Shown piece after piece: positions 1-8,595 of a stretch of 64,000 bases of DNA. The first letter of the stretch is position 1, and each line of letters starts with the position of its first letter. The stretch spans positions 744,001-808,000 of the forward strand of contig CAWFUP010000001.1 of NCBI GenBank assembly GCA_963819075.1, written 5' to 3'. Position numbers and translations under genes: made by a program. This DNA comes from CAVQBJ01 sp963819075 (GTDB lineage: Bacteria > Actinomycetota > Thermoleophilia > Solirubrobacterales > Solirubrobacteraceae). The notes below the pieces were generated by a model, which saw only the letters and a program-made list of their open reading frames with translations, made no database searches and had not been told where the DNA came from.

Positions 1-1
1 C

Positions 2-91
2 GTGGCCTTCCTGGCCGAGCGGCGCGGGATCAGCGTGCCCGAGCTGAGCGCGATCGTCGAGCGCAACGCGGCGCGCGTGTTCGCCTGGTGA
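2..91 (+). CDS. TatD-family hydrolase, C-terminal end (partial)
   Basis: Only the last 29 codons are in the window, ending at TGA 89-91. The visible residues read ..SVPELSAIVERNAARVFAW, which fits the closing helix of TatD-type metal-dependent DNases (a pattern like E-L-..-N-A-x-R-L-F). No catalytic residues are visible, so another amidohydrolase-fold protein is possible. In many actinobacteria a tatD gene lies just upstream of rsmA/ispE. Here rsmA is about 24 kb away, which suggests the intervening genes were inserted or rearranged. That context is family knowledge plus inference. Confidence 0.5.
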   Translation: MAFLAERRGISVPELSAIVERNAARVFAW

Positions 92-110
92 GGGCGGTCC
101 AGGGACGCCG

Positions 111-1295
111 CTACTGGGCCGCGTCGCCGGCCAGTGACTCCATCGCCGCCGCAACGCCGCCGGCACAGGTCAGCCCTGAGCGGGCGAGTCCGAGCTCGAT
201 CGCGCCGAGTACCCCGATGAGCATCGCGTCGTTGAAGTCACCGAGGTGACCGATGCGGAACACCTGACCGGCGAGCCCGCCCAGGCCAGCGCCAAGCGAC
301 ACGCCGAACCGTTCGAGGATCACGCGTCGGATCTCGCGCTCGTCCGCCGTCGGGGGCACGCGCACGGCCGTCAGCGCGGGACTGCAGCGCTGCGGCACCG
401 AGCAGAACGTGCTCAGGCCCCACGCCGAGACGGCGCGTCGGGTCGCCTCGGCGTGACGCCGATGGCGGGCCAGGACGGACGGGAGTCCCTGTTCGTCGAG
501 CAGCATGGCGAGCGCCTCGCGCAGGCCGAAGAGCAGATTGGTCGGCGGCGTGTATGGGAACATGCCCGACTCGTTCGCGGCGAGGATCGCATCCCAGTCC
601 CAGTAGGAGCGCGGCGACCCGCCCGCGTGCGCGGCGCCGAGCGCGCGCTCGCTGACCGCGTTGAACGCGAGCCCGGGCGGCAGCAACAGGCCCTTCTGGG
701 AGGCTCCGACCGCCACATCCACACCCCACTCGTCGTGCGCGTACTCGATCGAGCCGAGCGAGGAGATGACGTCGACGAGCAGCAGTCCCGGGTGGCCGGC
801 CGCGTCGAGCGCGGCCCGGCAGGCCGCCACGTCGGCCACAACGCCGGTCGAGGTCTCGTTGTGGACGATGAGCACGGCGGCGATGGACCGGTCGCCGTCG
901 TCGCTCAGCCGCTCTCGCAGCGCGTCGGGATCGACGCCGCGATCCCAATCGCCGGGGAGCAACTCCACCGAGAAACCGAGGCGTCTGGCCGCCTCGCCCC
1001 AGGTTCTTGCGAAGTGCCCCGTGTCGCAGGCGAGAACATGGGCCCCGGGAGCGAGCGTGTTGACGAGCGCCGCCTCCCATCCGCCGGTGCCCGACGATGG
1101 ATACATCACGACCGGCTGGGCGGTGGCGAGCAGCCGGCGCATCGCTGTCTGCAGCTCGCGGGTGAGAGCGGCGAAGGCCGGCCCGCGGTGGTCGATCGTC
1201 GGAGCGCTCATCGCTCGCAGCACTCGGTGAGGGACGTTCGTCGGACCGGGGGTCTGCAGGAACCGGAAGCCGGGAACCTCGTCGGTAGGGTGCAT
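111..1295 (-). CDS. pucG: (S)-ureidoglycine-glyoxylate aminotransferase (class V, PLP)
   Basis: 394 aa class V aminotransferase. The N-terminal TPGPTNVP motif and the SSGTGGWEA phosphate-binding segment (about residues 67-75) are typical of alanine/serine/ureidoglycine-glyoxylate transaminases. The PLP lysine is K201 in GASQKGL, and the cofactor-binding Asp lies in LLLVDVISS (about 171-179). The family moves an amino group to or from glyoxylate. Next to allantoinases and allantoate amidohydrolase the likely substrate is ureidoglycine, giving oxalurate plus glycine, as in PucG enzymes. The gene is divergent from the puuE-like gene, with 81 bp between starts, and a degenerate palindrome in that gap may control both. 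A plain serine- or alanine-glyoxylate transaminase is the alternative; the substrate is inferred from context. Confidence 0.82.
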   Translation of the reverse strand: MHPTDEVPGFRFLQTPGPTNVPHRVLRAMSAPTIDHRGPAFAALTRELQTAMRRLLATAQPVVMYPSSGTGGWEAALVNTLAPGAHVLACDTGHFARTWGEAARRLGFSVELLPGDWDRGVDPDALRERLSDDGDRSIAAVLIVHNETSTGVVADVAACRAALDAAGHPGLLLVDVISSLGSIEYAHDEWGVDVAVGASQKGLLLPPGLAFNAVSERALGAAHAGGSPRSYWDWDAILAANESGMFPYTPPTNLLFGLREALAMLLDEQGLPSVLARHRRHAEATRRAVSAWGLSTFCSVPQRCSPALTAVRVPPTADEREIRRVILERFGVSLGAGLGGLAGQVFRIGHLGDFNDAMLIGVLGAIELGLARSGLTCAGGVAAAMESLAGDAAQ

Positions 1296-1361
1296 CGTCG
1301 AATCCTATGGCTTGGCCGGTCGCGACCCGGCAGAGCGCAATGAAACTGGTGCGCCGGTACA

Positions 1362-1378
1362 GTTCTGCATCGCGGAAT
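1362..1378. promoter_or_regulatory. Degenerate copy of the purine-cluster palindrome
   Basis: GTTCTGCATCGCGGAAT matches the core TTCCGCATTGCGGAA of the site at 5001-5019 at 13 of 15 positions. It sits in the divergent pucG/puuE promoter region and overlaps the puuE start codon. A bound repressor here could block both genes. Confidence 0.45.
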
Positions 1379-2369
1379 GTCAGCGACCGACCGAACTCCT
1401 CTCCGGCCGTCCGCGGCGGACGCGGCGCTTCCTGGGAGGAACTCGTCATCGCCCGCCACCGGCGGACCGTCCCGCGATCTGCGCGGCTACGGCCGCCACG
1501 TCCCGCACGTGCGCTGGCCAGGCGGGGCACGCGTCGCGCTCAGCGTCGTGCTCAATTGGGAGGAGGGCTCCGAGTACGGCATCCTCGACGGGGACCGCGC
1601 GGGCGAGGATCTCGCCGAGGCTCCGGCCCGCGTCGCCCCGGGGACGCGCGACCTCGCCGTCGAGTCGACATTCGAATACGGCAGCCGCGCCGGGGTCTGG
1701 CGCCTCGCGCGCCTGTTCGATGAGCTCGAGATTCCCGTCACCTGCTTCGGCACGGCGCTGGCGTTCGAGCGCCACCCGGAGGTCGCGGCTTGGATACGCG
1801 ACAGTCCGCACGAGGCGTGCTGCCACGGGTGGCGCTGGGAGGAGGCTTGGAAGCTCACCCGCGAGCAGGAGCGCGAACGCATCCACGCCGCGGTCGAGTC
1901 GATGACGCGCACGCTCGGCGAGCGCCCCCTGGGGTGGTATTGCCGCTACGGACCCTCGGTGCACACGCGGGAGCTCGTCGTCGAAGAGGGAGGGTTCGTA
2001 TACGACAGCGACGCCTACAACGACGACCTCCCCTATCACGTCGAGGTCGGCGGACGACGCCACACCGTGGTGCCGTACACGCTCCTGCACAACGACCTCG
2101 GCTTCGTGACCGGTACCGGGTACGGCGACACCGCCTCGTTCGTCGATCTGTTGCGCCGCGCCCTGGACTACCTCTGCGAGGAGGGCGCGCTGCGGCCCCG
2201 CATGATGTCGGTCGGGCTGCACTGCCGCTGGGCCGGCCAGCCTGCGCGGGCGTCCGCGCTGCGCGAGTTCCTGCGCTACGCCCGCTCCCGCGGCGACGTG
2301 TGGTTCGCGCGGCGCATCGACATCGCGCGCTGGTGGAACGAGCACGACGGGTTCGCGGCCGACGCGTGA
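1377..2369 (+). CDS. puuE: PuuE-type allantoinase (polysaccharide-deacetylase fold)
   Basis: 330 aa NodB/polysaccharide-deacetylase-like protein. It carries the YGRHxPxxRWPGGARVA opening and the EYGSRAGVWRL segment characteristic of PuuE-type, metal-independent allantoinases, which open the allantoin ring to allantoate. The N-terminal ~35 residues before YGRH are Arg/Pro/Ala-rich and may not be conserved, but no ATG/GTG/TTG in frame gives a better start, so ATG 1377 is kept. That ATG overlaps the right end of a candidate operator (about 1362-1378). Its stop overlaps the next gene by 4 nt (GTGA), so the two are translationally coupled. An AllB-type allantoinase follows directly, so this gene could act on a related ureide. 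Confidence 0.82.
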   Translation: MSATDRTPLRPSAADAALPGRNSSSPATGGPSRDLRGYGRHVPHVRWPGGARVALSVVLNWEEGSEYGILDGDRAGEDLAEAPARVAPGTRDLAVESTFEYGSRAGVWRLARLFDELEIPVTCFGTALAFERHPEVAAWIRDSPHEACCHGWRWEEAWKLTREQERERIHAAVESMTRTLGERPLGWYCRYGPSVHTRELVVEEGGFVYDSDAYNDDLPYHVEVGGRRHTVVPYTLLHNDLGFVTGTGYGDTASFVDLLRRALDYLCEEGALRPRMMSVGLHCRWAGQPARASALREFLRYARSRGDVWFARRIDIARWWNEHDGFAADA

Positions 2370-3733
2370 GCGGCGACGATCTCGACCTCGCGATCGTCGG
2401 CGGACGTGTGGTGGCCGGTGACGACGTGCTGCGGTGCGACCTCGGTGTGCGCGAGGGGCGAATCGCGGCCATCGCCGACGACCTTCGCGGTCAGGCCCCG
2501 CATGAGATCGTCGCCGCCGGCCGCCACGTTCTCCCGGGCGTCGTCGACGTGCACGTGCATCTGAACGCCCCGGGGCACGAGTCCTGGGAGGGGGTGGCCC
2601 ACGGCAGCGCCGCGCTTGCGTGCGGCGGCACGACGACGGCCGCGGACATGCCCCACCACGCGTCTCCGCCGACGCTCGATCTCGCCAGTCTGACCGCCAA
2701 GCAGGCGGCCTGGGAGGGGCGCTCGGCCGTCGACTACGGGCTGTGGGCGGGCGTCGTCCCCGGCAACCTGCGCGAGCTCGAGGGACTCGCGGGGCGAGGG
2801 GTGATCGGGCTGAAGGCGTACATGGTCACGCCGCGGAGCACCGAGTTCTCGGCCGTCGACGATGACACGCTGCGCGAGGCGATGCGCATCGCGGCGGCGG
2901 TGGACCTTCCGATCGCGGTCCACGCCGAGGACGACGCGCGCTGCGCCCGGCTGGCCGAGGCCGCGTCCGACCGCCCGGGCACGTATGCGGATTACCTCGC
3001 GTCGCGTCCGCCGGAGGCAGAGATCGACGCCGTCGAGCGAGCCCTGGCGATGGCGCAGGAGACCGGCTGCCGGCTGCATCTCGCGCACCTCTCGATCGGA
3101 AGGTCGGTCGAGCTCGTCGCTGCTGCACGTGGGCGCGGCGTCGACGCGACGTGCGAGACCTGCCCCCACTACCTGACGTGGACGGCCGACGACGTTCCGC
3201 GGCTCGGCACGTCGGCAAAGTGCGCGCCGCCGATCCGTCCGGCGCCCGAGCGCGATCGGCTGTGGAGCGAGCTCGCCGCGGGAACGATCGACCTGCTCAG
3301 CTCCGACCACTCGCCGTGCCCCCCGTCCGAGCGCGCCGGCGGCTTCCTGCGCGCCCGGGCCGGCATCAACGGAGCGCAGACGCTGCTGGCCACCGCGCTC
3401 AGCGAGGGCTACCACCGACGAGACCTTCCGCTCGGCGACGTGGCCCGGCACACGAGCGCACTTGCCGCACGGCGCTTCGGCTTGGCCGGCAAGGGGACTA
3501 TCGAGCCCGGAGCTGACGCCGACCTCGCCATCGTCGACCTGAGTGCCCACCATCGGCTCGTCCCGGAGGACCTGCGCACTCGCCACCGCGACAGCCCGTT
3601 CGCCGGCCTGGTGTTCACCGGGCGCGTGCGGGCCACGCTGCTGCGCGGCACCGTCGTCGCCGAGGATGGCCACCCGACCGGCGCTCGCCCCGGTCGCCTG
3701 CTCCGATCCGAACCGCGAAGCGTCCATGTCTGA
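2366..3733 (+). CDS. allB: Allantoinase, cyclic amidohydrolase family
   Basis: 455 aa from GTG 2366, which overlaps the preceding stop by 4 nt; the upstream open frame is a shadow of puuE. Dihydroorotase/allantoinase-type amidohydrolase hydrolysing allantoin to allantoate at a binuclear metal site. Visible ligands are H63 and H65 (DVHVHL), the carboxylated lysine K150 (GLKAYM), H186 (VHAED), H241 (LAHLS) and D314 (SSDHSP). The WEG segment after the first His pair resembles allantoinases more than dihydropyrimidinases. It ends inside the start of the next gene (8 nt overlap). A hydantoinase with another ring substrate cannot be ruled out, especially as puuE is adjacent. Confidence 0.85.
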   Translation: MSGDDLDLAIVGGRVVAGDDVLRCDLGVREGRIAAIADDLRGQAPHEIVAAGRHVLPGVVDVHVHLNAPGHESWEGVAHGSAALACGGTTTAADMPHHASPPTLDLASLTAKQAAWEGRSAVDYGLWAGVVPGNLRELEGLAGRGVIGLKAYMVTPRSTEFSAVDDDTLREAMRIAAAVDLPIAVHAEDDARCARLAEAASDRPGTYADYLASRPPEAEIDAVERALAMAQETGCRLHLAHLSIGRSVELVAAARGRGVDATCETCPHYLTWTADDVPRLGTSAKCAPPIRPAPERDRLWSELAAGTIDLLSSDHSPCPPSERAGGFLRARAGINGAQTLLATALSEGYHRRDLPLGDVARHTSALAARRFGLAGKGTIEPGADADLAIVDLSAHHRLVPEDLRTRHRDSPFAGLVFTGRVRATLLRGTVVAEDGHPTGARPGRLLRSEPRSVHV

Positions 3734-4979
3734 GCCCGCGCTGGCCCCGGCCCGCCCGCACGTCCACGAGGCGCTGGCGCGGCTGGCCACCTTCAGCGAT
3801 ACGCCGGCGGAGCGAGGGATCACGCGCGAGGTCTACGGCGCGACGTACATGCACGCGCTGGCCTTCGTACGCGAGTCGATGGAGGCGGCCGGACTGTGCA
3901 CCCGCGTCGACGGGATCGGCAACCTCATCGGACGGGTCGACGGGGCCGAGCCCGACCTGCCGCGCGTCGCCACCGGCTCGCACTTCGACACGACGCTCGA
4001 AGCGGGCGCGTACGACGGCGTCGTCGGTGTCCTCGGCGCGGTCGAGGCGATTCGCATCCTGCAGGAGCTCGGCTTCCAGCCGCGCCGCAGCATCGAGGTG
4101 ATCGGTTTTGCTGGCGAGGAGCCGCGCTTCGGCCTCGGATGCCTCGGCAGCCGCGCGATGATGGGGCAGATCGGCCCGGCCGACGTCTCCCATCTGCGCG
4201 ACCGCGACGGCGTTACGCTCGAGGCCGCGCTCACTCAGGCTGCGCTCGACCCGAGGCGGGTCGTCGATGCGCGCGTGCCCGTCGCCGACCTGCACGCGTT
4301 CGTCGAGCTGCATGTCGAGCAGGGTGGCACGCTCGATTCCTGCGGCAGACCGCTTGGGATCGTCGAGCGCATCGCCGCCGCGCATGACCTTCGCGTCACT
4401 CTCTACGGGGAGGCCCTGCATTCCGGCGCCACGCCGATGAAGGGACGCCGTGACGCGCTCGTCGGCGCCGCCGAGCTCGTGCTCGGCGTGCGTCGCCTCG
4501 CGCGCGAGTCGAACAGTGGCACGACCGTCGGGACGGTCGGCGTCCTGCACGTGCGCCCCGGGGCGGCGAACGTCGTGCCGGGCGAGGTCGAGCTCGTCGT
4601 CGATGTCCGCGATAGCGACCTCGCGGCGCGCCAGGCCGTGGTCGCTGCGCTTCGAGTCGCGCTCGCCGACATCTGCGAGCGCCACGGACTGCGACACGAG
4701 GTCTCGACGGTGCAGGAGAACACGCCGGTGGCGTGCGCGGCGGTCGTCGCCGACGCGGCGCGTACGGCGAGCCGGGAGCTCGGCATCGAGCCGCTGTCCA
4801 TGACGAGCGGCGCCTACCACGACACCGTCAGCCTCGCGTCGGCCGGCGTTCCGGCCGGCATGATCTTCATCCCCAGCGTTGGCGGCATCAGCCACAGCCG
4901 CCTCGAATACACGCGGCCCGAGCACATCGACCTCGGCGTCGATGTCCTCGCTGGCACGCTGGCCCAGCTGAGCGCGTGA
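3726..4979 (+). CDS. allC: Allantoate amidohydrolase (M20/amidase, hydantoinase-carbamoylase family)
   Basis: 417 aa from ATG 3726; the open frame further upstream belongs to a shadow. M20-type metallo-amidohydrolase. Metal ligands are visible as H86/D88 (GSHFDT), D97, E131-E132 (AGEEPRFG), the later HVEQG histidine and a C-terminal ISHSRLEY histidine. The family removes the ureido group of allantoate (AllC), of N-carbamoyl-beta-alanine or of N-carbamoyl amino acids. Tandem placement after two allantoinases favours allantoate, giving ureidoglycine, CO2 and ammonia. It is the last gene of the tightly overlapped puuE-allB-allC run. A 151-bp gap with a perfect palindrome separates it from the amidase/permease genes. 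Confidence 0.85.
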   Translation: MSEPALAPARPHVHEALARLATFSDTPAERGITREVYGATYMHALAFVRESMEAAGLCTRVDGIGNLIGRVDGAEPDLPRVATGSHFDTTLEAGAYDGVVGVLGAVEAIRILQELGFQPRRSIEVIGFAGEEPRFGLGCLGSRAMMGQIGPADVSHLRDRDGVTLEAALTQAALDPRRVVDARVPVADLHAFVELHVEQGGTLDSCGRPLGIVERIAAAHDLRVTLYGEALHSGATPMKGRRDALVGAAELVLGVRRLARESNSGTTVGTVGVLHVRPGAANVVPGEVELVVDVRDSDLAARQAVVAALRVALADICERHGLRHEVSTVQENTPVACAAVVADAARTASRELGIEPLSMTSGAYHDTVSLASAGVPAGMIFIPSVGGISHSRLEYTRPEHIDLGVDVLAGTLAQLSA

Positions 4980-5000
4980 GCGCCGATCCGGACCGTGCGT

Positions 5001-5019
5001 GTTTCCGCATTGCGGAAAC
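5001..5019. promoter_or_regulatory. Perfect 19-bp palindrome, candidate IclR-type operator
   Basis: GTTTCCGCATTGCGGAAAC: 9-bp perfect inverted arms around one central base, in the gap upstream of the formamidase-permease-formamidase run. A degenerate copy lies at 1362-1378 between the divergent pucG and puuE genes. The TTCCGC...GCGGAA form fits IclR-family operators in general, and an IclR gene closes the cluster at 8596. Binding is inferred. Confidence 0.6.
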
Positions 5020-5130
5020 GACGGCGCCGAGCTCGTTTCGATTCTTAGGCCAGGCGGTCGGTGTCGCCGGGTCGGATTATGGACCGACGGGCCCGTGCTT
5101 CTCAGCCCGTGAGGCCCGATCCTTGCCGGC

Positions 5131-6051
5131 ATGGAGTCCGCCGCCACCACGCCGGTCGTGATCGTCCCCCGCGAGCGCAAGGTCTTCACCTACTCGGCCG
5201 AGCATTCGCCCGCCGCCGTGGTGGCCCCGGGCGAGCCGTTCGTCGTCCAGACGACGAGCGCGTTCGGTGAGTTCCCGCTCGCCCCGGGCGACAGCCTCGC
5301 CGGCCTGGAGCGCGAGCGCTGTGATCCGCTGACCGGCCCGATCGCGATCGAGGGCGCCGCGCCAGGCGACGTCCTGCAGGTGAGCATCGAGGACATCGAG
5401 GTCGAGGGCGCAGGCGCTCAGGGGATCCTGCCGGGGGGCGGCATCCTCGACTGGCCGCGACTGCCGCTCATGTTCCATGAGGTCCTCGACGGGACGGTCC
5501 TGTTCCCGGGTGGCCTGCGCCTGTCGCTGGCGCCGATGATCGGCTGCCTCGGCGTCGCGCCCGCGGACGGAGCGGTCGCAAGCGTCCTGCCCGGCGACCA
5601 CGGCGGCAACATGGACACGCGCTACGTCTGCCCCGGGTCGATCGTGGAGCTGCCGGTACACCACGCCGGCGCCCTGCTGTTCCTCGGTGACTGTCACCAG
5701 CTGCAGGGCGATGGGGAGCTGTGCGGGGTGGCGCCCGAGACCGATGCCGTCGTGACGCTGCGCTGCACCGTGCGCCCCGGGCCGGCGATTCGCCGCCCCC
5801 GGATCCTCACCGGCGCGCGGCTGTACTTCGTCGCCTCGGCGGAGACGCTCGAGCTTGCGGCCAAGCTGGCGACCCGCGACATCGTCGACGCGCTCGTGCA
5901 GGAGAAGGGCCTCGACGAAGACGTCGCCTACTTCCTCGTGACGGTGAAGGCCGACCTCGAGGTGTGCCAGGTGGTCAACGACCTGCGCACCGTGCGGGTC
6001 GGCATGGACCGCTCTCTCTGGGACCAACTGGGCACCGCGACCGGGCCCTGA
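5131..6051 (+). CDS. Acetamidase/formamidase family protein (first paralogue)
   Basis: 306 aa FmdA/AmdA-family amidohydrolase. Recognisable elements are the NxxTGPIAIEGAAPGDVL-like segment (here DPLTGPIAIEG), the SIEDIEV motif, the GDHGGNMD segment and the LGDCHQLQGDGELCG metal/active-site block near residues 186-201. The family hydrolyses short amides such as formamide or acetamide to the acid and ammonia. A paralogue lies at 7636 beyond the permease. In a ureide pathway that yields oxalurate and oxamate, amide release from a C2 product is a plausible role, but the substrate cannot be read from sequence. ATG 5131 follows the palindrome at 5001-5019 by about 110 bp. Confidence 0.8.
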   Translation: MESAATTPVVIVPRERKVFTYSAEHSPAAVVAPGEPFVVQTTSAFGEFPLAPGDSLAGLERERCDPLTGPIAIEGAAPGDVLQVSIEDIEVEGAGAQGILPGGGILDWPRLPLMFHEVLDGTVLFPGGLRLSLAPMIGCLGVAPADGAVASVLPGDHGGNMDTRYVCPGSIVELPVHHAGALLFLGDCHQLQGDGELCGVAPETDAVVTLRCTVRPGPAIRRPRILTGARLYFVASAETLELAAKLATRDIVDALVQEKGLDEDVAYFLVTVKADLEVCQVVNDLRTVRVGMDRSLWDQLGTATGP

Positions 6052-6112
6052 GCACTGAACACGCCCGCCGCGTCGCCGACGCCCCGGGCCTCAACGAGAA
6101 GGAGTACGTACC

Positions 6113-7639
6113 GTGGTTAGCCCTGCCGCTGCCAGCGCTGGTCTGCGCAAACGCTCGATCGGCTTCTGGGAATCCCTGGCCGTCTCTGTCGAGGCGATGG
6201 GTCCCCTGCTCGGGGCGGTCGCCGTCGCGCCGCTCATCGCCGCCACCGCCGGCTACTCGGCGCCGTTCATGGTCCTGGCCTGCGGGATCGCGATGTGCAT
6301 CGTCGCCTACACGATCACCCGCTTTGCGCGCGTGCTGCCCGGCGCCGCCTCGATCTACTCCTACGTCAGCCACGGACTCGGCGAGCGCACGGGCTTCCTC
6401 TCGACCTGGCTGTCGTTCATGTACTACGTCCTGTTCGTGCCACAGCTGCTGCTCGCGTTCGGCCTGTTCGCGAACTCGGGCGTGGACTTCGTGTTCGGCG
6501 TGAACATCGCCTGGTGGGTGTGGGCTATCGGCGGCGCAGCGATCGCCACTGTGCTGTCGGTGATCGGCATCCGCATCTCGAGCCGCATCGACCTCAGCCT
6601 CGCGCTCATCGCCGACGCGGTCCTGCTCATCACGAGCATCGCGATCGTGGCCAAGGTCGCCTCCGCTGGGCACCTGACGCTGTCGTCGCTCTCCCCAACC
6701 CACGCCTCGGGTGGCTTCACCGGGCTGTCGCTCGCGATCGCCACGGGCGTGCTCATCTACCTCGGCTTCGAGCAGTCGTTCACGCTCGGCGAGGAGGTGC
6801 GCGACCCGCATGGCAACGTGCCCAAGGCGATCTTCATCGCCCTCATCGGGATCGGCGCGCTGCTGCTGTTCTCGACCTTCGCGATGGTCGAGGCGTTCGG
6901 GATCACCGGGCAGAACGCGCTCAACGCGGCCACCACCGCGGATGGCACGCCCTGGTGGGCCGCTCTGCAACGCGTCGGACTCGGCGTCGGCTGGCGCGAC
7001 GCGCTGTCGCTCGTGATCATCGTGTCGATCCTCGGTAACACGATCGCCAGCCACAACGCGGTCGTGCGCATCCAATACGGCATGGGGCGGTCCGGCGCGC
7101 TGCCCAAGGCGCTCGGCAGGACCGGCAGCCGCCAGACGCCTGTCGTGGCCATTGCCCTGCAGATGACCATCTCGCTGCTCGTCTGCCTGATCGCCGGCGG
7201 CGCATGGGACCCGAGCAAGGCGTTCGGCTTCCTCGGCTTCACCAACGGCCTCGCCGGGGCGGTCGCGTTCATCTTCATCCTGCTTGCCGCGATGGTCTTC
7301 TTCCACCGCGCCGAGCCGGCGAAGGGGATGCTGCGCAACCTCATCGTGCCGGCGGTCGGGATCGCCATCCTCGTCCCGGCCGTCTACACGGCGTTCTATC
7401 CGAACCCCGGCCCGCCGAACAAGTGGGCACCGTGGCTGATCCTCGGCTGGACGGTGCTCGGCGGGATCTACCTGCTTGCTCGTGAGCAGACCAGCGCCAA
7501 GATCGACCTCGACTACGCCTTCGCCGACATCGGCGAGATCGTCCCGGAGGAAGTGCTCGAGGCCGAGCACCCCGGCGCCGCCTCACCGCGGCCGGCCGGG
7601 GTCGAGGCCGCGGGCGTGAACGTCAACATCGCCTCGTGA
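6113..7639 (+). CDS. APC-superfamily amino acid/amide permease
   Basis: 508 aa from GTG 6113, with a strong purine-rich ribosome site (GAGAAGGAG) about 10 nt upstream. About twelve hydrophobic segments are visible, starting with FWESLAVSVEAMGPLLGAVAV. The E-E-V-R-D-P-H-G-N-V-P-K-A loop after the sixth segment is the hallmark of amino acid-polyamine-organocation permeases. It ends in a charged cytoplasmic tail rich in Glu/Asp. Placed between two formamidase-type amidases and overlapping the second by 4 nt (GTGA), it probably imports their substrate or a ureide-related compound. The actual substrate is unknown. Confidence 0.82.
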   Translation: MVSPAAASAGLRKRSIGFWESLAVSVEAMGPLLGAVAVAPLIAATAGYSAPFMVLACGIAMCIVAYTITRFARVLPGAASIYSYVSHGLGERTGFLSTWLSFMYYVLFVPQLLLAFGLFANSGVDFVFGVNIAWWVWAIGGAAIATVLSVIGIRISSRIDLSLALIADAVLLITSIAIVAKVASAGHLTLSSLSPTHASGGFTGLSLAIATGVLIYLGFEQSFTLGEEVRDPHGNVPKAIFIALIGIGALLLFSTFAMVEAFGITGQNALNAATTADGTPWWAALQRVGLGVGWRDALSLVIIVSILGNTIASHNAVVRIQYGMGRSGALPKALGRTGSRQTPVVAIALQMTISLLVCLIAGGAWDPSKAFGFLGFTNGLAGAVAFIFILLAAMVFFHRAEPAKGMLRNLIVPAVGIAILVPAVYTAFYPNPGPPNKWAPWLILGWTVLGGIYLLAREQTSAKIDLDYAFADIGEIVPEEVLEAEHPGAASPRPAGVEAAGVNVNIAS

Positions 7640-8580
7640 ACGCAGCCTCCGTTCCGAGCAGCGCCGTCGGCCCGCTTGAGCTCAGGCGGGCCGACGGACT
7701 GCTGCACACCCTCGGCCCCGATCACCTCCCGATTCTCACGGTCGACCCGGGCGCGCGCGTGCGGATCGAGACCGAGCTCAACCTCGGTGACGTGCTGCAC
7801 GATGTCGCGGATCGCTTCAGCGCCGACATGGTCGCGCACGGGCGCCTCAACCCCGCGACCGGACCGATCGCCATCCGCGGAGCCACCCGCGAGCACGTCG
7901 TCGTCTGCGACATCGAGGACATCGAGCTGCACGGCCCGGGCGTCACGGCGCTCGTCCCCGGATTCTCGCCGTTCGTCGACTGGATCCGCGAGCGCGAGTT
8001 CGGCGTGCACTCGCGGATCGTGGAGATCCGCGACGCGCACATCGAGTGGCCGTCGGGACCCCCGATGCCGGTGGCGCCGATGGTCGGCGTGATCGGCTGC
8101 GCGCCGCCCGACGAATCGGTGAGCACCGCCGACAATGGTCCGCACGGCGGCAACCTCGACGTACAGGAGATGGGGCCCGGGTGCCGCGTCGTCCTGCCGG
8201 TCGGCGTCGACGGCGCGCTGTTCGCGCTCGGCGACTGCCACGCCCGCCAGGGCGACGGCGAGCTGTGCGGGATCGGCGCGATCGAGTGCCGCACCCACAC
8301 GACCGTGCGGCTCGACCTCGCGCCACGCCCGCCGGAGATGCGCTGGCCACGCCTGGAGAACGCGACGCACATCGGCGCCGTCGCCTGTGCACGCCCGCTC
8401 GAGGACGCGTTTCGCCTGGCCGCGGCCGAGCTCGTCGCGTGGCTCTCGGCCGACTACGGGCTGACGAGCGCCGAGGCCGTGCTCCTGCTCGGCCAGGTCG
8501 CCGAGGCTCGCGCGACGCAGATCGTCAACCCGAAGTACACCTACGTCGTCAAGGTGGCCAAGCGCTGGCTGAACGCCTGA
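7636..8580 (+). CDS. Acetamidase/formamidase family protein (second paralogue)
   Basis: 314 aa, GTG start overlapping the permease stop by 4 nt. Same family as the 5131 gene: NPATGPIAIRGA, CDIEDIEL, GPHGGNLD and LGDCHARQGDGELCG (about residues 198-212) are all preserved. It differs in a longer central loop (FVDWIREREFGVHSR) and a different C-terminal helix, so it is a diverged paralogue and not a recent duplicate. The two probably hydrolyse related amides or form a heteromeric enzyme; neither can be settled from sequence. It is followed after 15 bp by the IclR regulator. Confidence 0.8.
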   Translation: MNAASVPSSAVGPLELRRADGLLHTLGPDHLPILTVDPGARVRIETELNLGDVLHDVADRFSADMVAHGRLNPATGPIAIRGATREHVVVCDIEDIELHGPGVTALVPGFSPFVDWIREREFGVHSRIVEIRDAHIEWPSGPPMPVAPMVGVIGCAPPDESVSTADNGPHGGNLDVQEMGPGCRVVLPVGVDGALFALGDCHARQGDGELCGIGAIECRTHTTVRLDLAPRPPEMRWPRLENATHIGAVACARPLEDAFRLAAAELVAWLSADYGLTSAEAVLLLGQVAEARATQIVNPKYTYVVKVAKRWLNA

Positions 8581-8583
8581 AGC

Positions 8584-8589
8584 TAGGAT
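8584..8589 (+). promoter_or_regulatory. -10 box (TAGGAT) for a leaderless iclR transcript
   Basis: TAGGAT lies exactly 6 nt before GTG 8596. That spacing puts the transcription start on the start codon and implies a leaderless mRNA. The same geometry occurs at prs (TACACT, 6 nt before GTG 58677). No ribosome site is visible before this GTG. Confidence 0.45.
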
Positions 8590-8595
8590 CAATGT

